Shown here: positions 1 to 5,002 of the stretch, one piece after another
Layout of the letters: every line of letters begins with the position of its first letter
Position numbering within the stretch: the stretch's first letter is position 1
From: JAPXSY01 sp034003585
GTDB lineage: Bacteria > Verrucomicrobiota > Kiritimatiellia > RFP12 > UBA1067
Direction: 5' to 3'
Assembly: GCA_034003585.1 (NCBI GenBank)
Contig: JAVEYH010000155.1
Location: 1-6,621 of the forward strand
Length of the DNA stretch: 6,621 nt
Program-made: the position numbers and the translations under genes
The notes under the pieces: generated by a model
Told to the model about the DNA's origin: nothing
Databases searched by the model: none
Seen by the model: the letters and a program-made list of their open reading frames with translations, nothing else

Positions 1-1085
1 GTCTCGACCACATGACCCGCCGCGACGGGCTTCTCATCAACGGCACCGGCGGGATCGCCGAGTGCTGGACCGACGACCAGGACGGCGAGGGCTGTGCAGG
101 CGAGACCTGCATGATCACGTTTCAATTCCTGTTCTACGACCGGATGATCCGTCTGGGCGTCGGGGACACGGCGAAACTCGGCGACCTGATGGAACGCCTG
201 GCATGTAACGCGCTCCCGGCCGCGCAAAGCCGCGACGGCCGACATCTCCGTTACTACACGCCTTTGAACGGGGACCGTAAGTATTTTCAAACTGACGCGT
301 ATTGCTGCCCGAACAATTTTCGCCGCGCGATGGGACGGCTGCCCGGGTACGTCTATTACGAAAAAGACGGTGCGATCCTCGCCAACCTGTTCACCGCGTC
401 CAAGGCTTGCCTCGACGCCGGAACGGTGAGTCTGTCTCTCACATGCGACACGGATTATCCCTCCTCCGGCATCATCCGCTTCACACTGGAGCCCGACCAT
501 CCGGCGCAATTCGCCTTCAAAGTGCGCATTCCCGGATGGTGTCAGGCGCCGGCCGTCACGGTCAACGGAAAGCGGGTCACGTATCCGTTCTCGGCGGGGG
601 AGATTCTTTCTCTGCCGCGCGTATGGAAAAAGGGGGACGTTGTCGAACTTGACCTGCCGATGCCGATCCGTTGCGTGAAAGGACGCAAGCGGCAGAGCGG
701 ACGTTTCGCGGTGATGCGGGGACCGCAGCTCTATGCTCTCGACACGCGTAAGGTCGCCGGATTCGAGAAGTCCCATCCGCTCGACGCGGCGTCGGTCATC
801 ATGCTTGATCCGGCGCTGATCCGTCTCGCCGCAAAACCGGATGCCTCCGCCCGTCCGGGCGGAACGGCGATCGAGACCCGCTGCAACGTGCGCGATTTCG
901 ACCGCGGGATCGGTCCGGGGGATCCCGCGATCACGCTCACCGAGTTCGCGGACCCGGACGGTACGCTCACCTATTTCCGCACGCCGGTTCCTCAGAGTCC
1001 GCTGATTGTGGACGACGAACTTTTTGTTGAGAAAAAAGATCCGGAAAGGGGATCTCAGCGAGGGTTTTGGGGAGTATCAAGATAA
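1..1085 (+). CDS. GH127-family (DUF1680) glycoside hydrolase, C-terminal part, 5' end outside window
   Basis: Likely a beta-L-arabinofuranosidase-type hydrolase acting on plant or algal glycans. The frame is open to the left edge (codons at 3, 6 and 9 precede the first ATG at 12), so that ATG is probably internal. About 360 codons remain; the family is usually about 600-650 residues. Counting from the ATG, Glu31-Thr-Cys33 (102-110) and Cys98-Cys99 (303-308, followed by Pro-Asn) match the family zinc/nucleophile residues; from memory, Bifidobacterium HypBA1 uses Glu338, Cys340, Cys417 and Cys418, with Cys417 the nucleophile. Glu17 (60-62) is a candidate acid/base. After about residue 135 comes the C-terminal beta-sandwich, with the typical 'RIPGW', 'VNGK', 'W-K-K-G-D-V-V-E-L-D-L-P-M' and 'RGPQLYALD' segments. 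The stop is TAA at 1083-1085. The last 15 or so residues (after 'DDELFVEKKD') look unlike a conserved domain. The substrate cannot be fixed: GH127 also includes an aceric-acid hydrolase. The family call is firm; the specificity is not. Confidence 0.88.
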   Translation, partial: LDHMTRRDGLLINGTGGIAECWTDDQDGEGCAGETCMITFQFLFYDRMIRLGVGDTAKLGDLMERLACNALPAAQSRDGRHLRYYTPLNGDRKYFQTDAYCCPNNFRRAMGRLPGYVYYEKDGAILANLFTASKACLDAGTVSLSLTCDTDYPSSGIIRFTLEPDHPAQFAFKVRIPGWCQAPAVTVNGKRVTYPFSAGEILSLPRVWKKGDVVELDLPMPIRCVKGRKRQSGRFAVMRGPQLYALDTRKVAGFEKSHPLDAASVIMLDPALIRLAAKPDASARPGGTAIETRCNVRDFDRGIGPGDPAITLTEFADPDGTLTYFRTPVPQSPLIVDDELFVEKKDPERGSQRGFWGVSR

Positions 1086-1258
1086 TTGCGACGGCGTTTG
1101 TTGGAATGTCATCGTGCTACGGCTCTCCACATGCGGAAGGCCGTAAAAGTGGTCTCGGCGCTGGCAAAATTCATCGGGCGGCACGAAGGAAGGAAATCAT
1201 CATAAGTAGGAGATGGGGGTTGCCGTTGGACAGGAGACATGACAACCCCGATCCCATG
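1086..1258. other. Convergent intergenic gap between the GH127 gene and dnaE
   Basis: These 173 bases separate the TAA of the hydrolase from the TGA of dnaE on the opposite strand. I see no gene with a ribosome-binding site. Two weak inverted repeats are present: TACGGC/GCCGTA at 1118-1145, and GGGGTTG (1216-1222) with CAACCCC (1243-1249). A third, GACATG/CATGTC (1236-1241 and 1255-1260), overlaps the dnaE stop and competes with the second. None is followed by a T run on either strand. A 24-codon frame starting at ATG 1131 and ending at TAA 1203-1205 reads as a basic, helix-like peptide but lacks a Shine-Dalgarno sequence. Confidence 0.6.
1118..1145. terminator. Weak stem-loop between convergent genes, possible terminator
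   Basis: TACGGC at 1118-1123 pairs with GCCGTA at 1140-1145. Inside this, after a wobble pair and one mismatch, T1126-C1127-C1128 pairs with G1135-G1136-A1137 around the six-base loop ACATGC. It starts 32 bases after the hydrolase stop, a sensible place for an end of transcription. There is no U tract in either direction, so it does not meet the intrinsic-terminator pattern; it could be chance in GC-rich DNA. Confidence 0.25.
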
Positions 1259-4200
1259 TCAGTCGTCGTGGCCGTTCCGGCCCCAGCGGGACGCGTCATG
1301 CGATTCCCGGTACACGGCTTTGCGCGCGGTGAAGCGAAAATGGTCCGGGCCGAGAATCCCCTCCGCCTCGGCGATGAACTCGGGCGAGGGATCGATGGTC
1401 ATGGCTTCGTTGGGTCGGACCAGCATGCGTTTGCCGTCCGGGTAGAGGAGACAGATCAGGATCGGGGTGATGCCGGGATGGCGGTCCACCAAACCGCGTA
1501 GTGCCTCGATCCGTCCGGAGGTCTGGCCGTCATCCGTACGGATGCCGACCACCACTTTCTCCACAAAATGGCGCGGCGCCTCGATCAGGGGGTACACCTC
1601 TTCGGCGATGATTTTTGCCTGGTCGTCGCTTTTGGAGAGTTTGCCGCAGACGAGCACCGGCTGATCCTGCCGGCACGCTCCCTCATATTTCCGGAAGGCG
1701 CGCGTGTACACCAGCACCTCGATGTTCGCCTCGCCGTCATCGAGTGTGATGGCTGCCCACGGCTCTTTGGTTTTCTTGCTGATTCGCGTGACAACGGAGG
1801 CGGCCATGCCGGCGATGCGGACATCCTGTTTGTCCGGGGTCTCTTCGGTGCGGGTCGCCGAAAACGTCTGGACCGCCTGAATGATGCGGCGGTACCGGGT
1901 GAGGGGGTGTCCGGTCATATACATGCCCAGCAGCTCGCGTTCGCCGGTGAGGCGTTCCTTCTCCGACCAGGCCGGGCAATCGGGCAGGTCGTCGGTGCAG
2001 GCGGCGTTGGCCGCGTCCGCGTCGAGCATTTCGAACAGGCTTCCCTGGCCGCTGGCCTTCTCGCGCTGCTTTTCGTTCGCGCGGGCCAACGCGAAGTCGA
2101 TGCCGTAAAAAAGGCGCGCGCGGTGCATGCCGAACCCGTCCATGGCGCCGCAGCGGATCAGGGCTTCCAGCACGCGTTTGTTGACTGAGGCCTGATCGAC
2201 GCGCTCGCAAAAATCGGGTAGCCCGGTGAACGGGGCTTGCGCCCGGGCTTGGATGATTGCCTCCGCGGCGCCGGTCCCCACGCTTTTGATGCCGGCGAGC
2301 CCGTAACGGATATTCCCGTTTTCCGGCGCGAACCGGTCCAAACTGTGATTCACATCCGGAGGCAGCACGCGGATCCCCATCGCCTCCGCCTCGGCGGCAA
2401 ATCCGGGGAGTTTGTCGAAGTTGCCGATCTCCGAGGAGATCTGGGCGCACATGAACTCGGCCGGATAATGCGCTTTCATGTAGGCGGTCTGATACGAGAT
2501 CACGCCGTACGCGGCGGCGTGGGCCTTGTTGAACCCGTACCCCGCGAATTTCTCGATGTTGTCGAAGATCTGGCCGGCCTGCTCCTCTGGGATGCCGTTT
2601 GTCTTCCGGCATCCGGCGATGAACCCCGCGCGTTCCTTGGCCATCACCTCGGGTTTTTTCTTGCCCATGGCCCGGCGCAGCATATCGGCTTTGCCGAGCG
2701 AGTAGCCGGCCAGGACCTGCGCCGCGCGCTGCACCTGTTCCTGATAGACCATGATGCCGTACGTCTCTTTCAGGATCGGCTCCAGCAGCGGGTGGTCGTA
2801 GGTGATCTTCTCCTCGCCCTTTTTGCGCTTCACGAACAAGGGGATCATGTCCATGGGGCCCGGACGGTAGAGCGCGAGGATGGCGATGATTTCCTCGATG
2901 CGGGTGGGCTGCAGATCCGTGAGGATGCGCCGCATGCCGCCGGATTCAAGCTGGAACACGCCGACGGTGTCGGCGCGCCGGAAGAGGTCAAAGGTTTTCG
3001 GGTCATCCAGCGGCAGGTTCTCGAGATCCACTTCGGTGCCGCGCGTCATGCGTACCAGTTCCGCGGACTCCTGCAGCACAGTCAGGGTCTTGAGGCCCAG
3101 GAAGTCCATTTTCAGCAGGCCGCACGCCTCGATCGGCTCTTTCGCATACTGCGTGACCGGGGCCCCGTCCTTATCCCGGCCGAGCGGCACCAGATCGATC
3201 AGCGGCTTGTCGCCGATCACCACGCCGGCCGCATGCACCCCCGCGTTACGGTACAGGCCTTCGAGCACCTCGGCGTGCCGCATGATCTGCCGCAGCACCG
3301 GGTCCTGGGCGCACGCCGCGGCGAACTGCGGATTCTCGGTCTTGGCCTTGGCCAGCGTCATTTTCGGGTCTTCGGGGATCATCTTGCTGAATTCGTTCGC
3401 CTGATAAAGCGGGATTTCCAGCACGCGCGCAATGTCGCGGATCACGGTTTTGGCGCCGAGCTGGCCGAAGGTGACGATTTGCGCGACGCGCTCCTTGCCG
3501 TATTTCCGTTTGACATATTCGATCGTCCGCTCGCGGCGCATCTGGCAGAAATCGATGTCGAAGTCAGGCGGCGACACGCGTTCCGGATTGAGGAAGCGCT
3601 CGAAAATGAGGTCAAAGCGGATCGGGTCGATCTGGGTGATGCCGAGCGAATAGGCGAGCAGCGACCCGGCGCCCGAACCGCGGCCGGGACCGACTGGGAC
3701 CCCGTTGCCGCGCGACCAGTTGACGAAGTCCGCCACCACGAGAAAGTAGTTGGTGAAGCCCGCGTTCTCGATCACACCGACCTCATAGTCAAACCGCTCG
3801 ACCAGCATCTTCTGTGTCGCGTCGCGCGGGTTGTCATATTCGAACCCGTAATGACGCTTCAATCCCTGCTTGCCCAGATGGATCAGATACTGCCGGGCGT
3901 CTTCGAATCCGGCGGGCACGTCAAAGGCGGGAAAGTGCAGTGTCTCGGCCTTGCCGTTGGAAAACGCCAGTTGCACGTCACAGCGGTCCGCGATCTCCTG
4001 GGTGAGGTCAAAGGCCTCCCGGTCATCGGGGAACCGCTTTTCCAGCTCTTCCCGCGATTTGAAATAAAACTCGTCTGAGGCGTACCGCATCCGTTTGGGG
4101 TCGCTCATCACGGTTTGGGTCTGGATGCAGAGCATCACTTCGTGCGCTTCGGCATGGCTCTGGTGGAGGTAATGGACATCATTGGTCACCACCGCCTTCA

Positions 4201-4795
4201 GGCCTGTACGCCGGCAGAGCTCGCGCACGCCCTCATTGACCCGCTGCTGTTCCGGCAGCCCGTGGTCCTGCATCTCAAGGAAAAAGTTGTCCGGGCCGAA
4301 GATGTCCCGGTACTCGAGCGCGACTTTTTCCGCCTCGTCGAGATGCCGCTCCGCAAGGAAGGCGTTAACCTCGCCTTTGAGGCACGCGGCGAGACCGATC
4401 AGGCCGCCGGCGTGCGCGCGGAGGGTTTCTTTGTCGATGCGCGGTTTGTAGTAGAAGCCTTCAAGGTGGGAGATGGTGTTGATGCGGGCCAGATTGATGT
4501 ACCCCTCCAAGTTGCGCGCCAACAGCACCAGATGGTGGTACGGGACCGTGTGATCGCGTGTGCCGCGGTGGGCCTTGGCCAGAATGTAGACCTCACAGCC
4601 GAGGATGGGCTTGATCCCCGCGCCGCGGCAGGCATTGTAGAAATCGATGGCGCCGTACATGACCCCGTGGTCGGTCATGGCCAGCGCGTTCATGCCCAAT
4701 TCTTTGGCGCGTTCAACCAGCGGTCCGATGTGGCAGGCCCCGTCCAGCAGGCTGTATTTGGTGTGGAGGTGGAGGTGGACAAAGGGCTTGTTCAT
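1259..4795 (-). CDS. dnaE: DNA polymerase III alpha subunit (replicative polymerase, DnaE1 type)
   Basis: Catalytic subunit of the chromosomal replicase; 1178 residues against about 1160 in E. coli, so full length. Order: PHP domain (about 5-275) with H-L-H-L-H at 7-11, Asp42-His43, Glu68 and a later N-D-V-H-Y; polymerase core with 'GPGRGSGAGS' near 366-378; catalytic Asp411 and Asp413 in 'PDFDIDF' and Asp564 in 'KMDFLGL', matching E. coli 401, 403 and 555; fingers with 'RRAMGKKKPE' and 'FAGYGFNKAHAAAYG' (about 750-765); helix-hairpin-helix near 830-850; clamp-binding pentapeptide QGSLF at 917-921, at the place of the E. coli internal QADMF; OB fold about 990-1080; C-terminal tau-binding-type region to the end. 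I chose ATG at 4793-4795 because GGAG lies 8 bases upstream and the protein then starts M-N-K-P-F-V-H-L-H, as homologues do. A GTG at 4871-4873 would add 26 residues but overlaps the likely -10 element. The gene stands alone, convergent with the hydrolase and divergent from the exported-protein gene. No frameshift or missing catalytic residue was seen. Confidence 0.98.
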   Translation of the reverse strand: MNKPFVHLHLHTKYSLLDGACHIGPLVERAKELGMNALAMTDHGVMYGAIDFYNACRGAGIKPILGCEVYILAKAHRGTRDHTVPYHHLVLLARNLEGYINLARINTISHLEGFYYKPRIDKETLRAHAGGLIGLAACLKGEVNAFLAERHLDEAEKVALEYRDIFGPDNFFLEMQDHGLPEQQRVNEGVRELCRRTGLKAVVTNDVHYLHQSHAEAHEVMLCIQTQTVMSDPKRMRYASDEFYFKSREELEKRFPDDREAFDLTQEIADRCDVQLAFSNGKAETLHFPAFDVPAGFEDARQYLIHLGKQGLKRHYGFEYDNPRDATQKMLVERFDYEVGVIENAGFTNYFLVVADFVNWSRGNGVPVGPGRGSGAGSLLAYSLGITQIDPIRFDLIFERFLNPERVSPPDFDIDFCQMRRERTIEYVKRKYGKERVAQIVTFGQLGAKTVIRDIARVLEIPLYQANEFSKMIPEDPKMTLAKAKTENPQFAAACAQDPVLRQIMRHAEVLEGLYRNAGVHAAGVVIGDKPLIDLVPLGRDKDGAPVTQYAKEPIEACGLLKMDFLGLKTLTVLQESAELVRMTRGTEVDLENLPLDDPKTFDLFRRADTVGVFQLESGGMRRILTDLQPTRIEEIIAILALYRPGPMDMIPLFVKRKKGEEKITYDHPLLEPILKETYGIMVYQEQVQRAAQVLAGYSLGKADMLRRAMGKKKPEVMAKERAGFIAGCRKTNGIPEEQAGQIFDNIEKFAGYGFNKAHAAAYGVISYQTAYMKAHYPAEFMCAQISSEIGNFDKLPGFAAEAEAMGIRVLPPDVNHSLDRFAPENGNIRYGLAGIKSVGTGAAEAIIQARAQAPFTGLPDFCERVDQASVNKRVLEALIRCGAMDGFGMHRARLFYGIDFALARANEKQREKASGQGSLFEMLDADAANAACTDDLPDCPAWSEKERLTGERELLGMYMTGHPLTRYRRIIQAVQTFSATRTEETPDKQDVRIAGMAASVVTRISKKTKEPWAAITLDDGEANIEVLVYTRAFRKYEGACRQDQPVLVCGKLSKSDDQAKIIAEEVYPLIEAPRHFVEKVVVGIRTDDGQTSGRIEALRGLVDRHPGITPILICLLYPDGKRMLVRPNEAMTIDPSPEFIAEAEGILGPDHFRFTARKAVYRESHDASRWGRNGHDD

Positions 4796-4803
4796 GCGAG
4801 TGG

Positions 4804-4807
4804 CTCC
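4804..4807 (-). promoter_or_regulatory. Ribosome-binding site of dnaE, decides the start
   Basis: On the minus strand GGAG is followed by eight bases and then ATG at 4795. This supports the shorter protein over the upstream GTG. The site directly follows a GCGCCGG segment (4815-4809) that is complementary to part of the leader hairpin, so it could be occluded in one leader fold. Confidence 0.75.
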
Positions 4808-4830
4808 GCCGGCGCGGGGAAGGGGATGAG

Positions 4831-4853
4831 AAAAAAACCGGTGCGCCGGTCTT
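4831..4853 (-). terminator. U-tailed hairpin in the dnaE 5' leader, possible attenuator
   Basis: On the minus strand ACCGG (4850-4846 complement) and CCGGT (4841-4837 complement) form a 5-bp stem around the loop CGCA. A G-U and two A-U pairs can extend it to 8 bp, and the 3' arm runs into seven consecutive U residues (4837-4831). This is the intrinsic-terminator layout. It lies 35 bases before the dnaE start codon and, if the extended -10 element is real, begins about 12 bases into the transcript, so it would act on dnaE's own mRNA. It could instead end transcription arriving from further upstream. Confidence 0.5.
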
Positions 4854-4871
4854 CCGGGCTTCTTGCGGTTC

Positions 4872-4880
4872 ACTATAGCA
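4872..4880 (-). promoter_or_regulatory. Candidate extended -10 promoter for dnaE
   Basis: The minus strand reads TGC-TATAGT: a TATAAT-like hexamer (5 of 6) with the TGn extension directly upstream. The predicted transcription start is near 4865, giving a leader of about 70 bases. At 17-18 bases upstream the hexamer is TTCCGC or TTTCCG, a poor -35, which an extended -10 can tolerate. Confidence 0.5.
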
Positions 4881-4925
4881 AAACGCGTGGGGAGGCGGAA
4901 AGGTTGAAAAGAAATGCCGGCAAAG

Positions 4926-4954
4926 TGGACAGGGTAAAAAAATTACGTTATTCT
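4926..4954 (+). promoter_or_regulatory. Candidate sigma-70-type promoter for the exported-protein gene
   Basis: TGGACA at 4926-4931 (5 of 6 to TTGACA) is followed by a 17-base AT-rich spacer and TATTCT at 4949-4954 (4 of 6 to TATAAT). A start near 4961 would leave a leader of about 42 bases before the ATG at 5003. This is the best-spaced hexamer pair I found on this strand of the gap. Confidence 0.45.
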
Positions 4955-4979
4955 TAGAAAAATGCTTGGAAATATGTTG

Positions 4980-4994
4980 AAAAAAAGGGGGGGG
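4980..4994 (+). repeat. A7G8 homopolymer tract serving as the likely ribosome-binding region
   Basis: Seven A (4980-4986) are followed by eight G (4987-4994), and the G run ends eight bases before the ATG at 5003. No canonical GGAGG is present. A G run can pair with the CCUCC anti-Shine-Dalgarno with one G-U pair, so the tract may serve as the ribosome-binding site. Homopolymers of this length are prone to length change by slippage and also to sequencing error. Confidence 0.5.
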
Positions 4995-5002
4995 CACGGA
5001 AA

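Larger units (their letters stand above)
4796..5002. other. Divergent intergenic region between dnaE and the exported-protein gene
   Basis: These 207 bases carry the start signals of two genes pointing away from each other. The half nearer the exported gene (about 4910-4990) is markedly AT-rich compared with the genes. It contains one candidate promoter per strand, a terminator-like hairpin in the dnaE leader and an A7G8 tract; these are listed separately. No RNA gene or small coding frame with a ribosome-binding site was found. Confidence 0.7.

Noticed and set aside
1215..1249. Inverted repeat GGGGTTG/CAACCCC as a dnaE terminator
   Set aside because: The loop is 20 bases, there is no U tract, and a competing hairpin overlaps the dnaE stop; too weak to call.
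1067..1501. 144-codon plus-strand frame starting inside the end of the hydrolase and running into dnaE
   Set aside because: It overlaps coding sequence at both ends, has no ribosome-binding site in a sensible place and no recognisable motif.
2237..4078. 613-codon open frame on the plus strand opposite dnaE (and a 280-codon one at 4115-4957)
   Set aside because: Both lie antisense to an unambiguous dnaE, have Arg/His/Val-rich translations without recognisable motifs, and are explained by third-position GC bias.
4796..4873. N-terminal extension of DnaE from a GTG at 4871-4873
   Set aside because: That GTG overlaps the likely -10 element, the added 26 residues would be encoded by the leader hairpin, and the ATG at 4795 has a good GGAG and yields the family-typical N-terminus.
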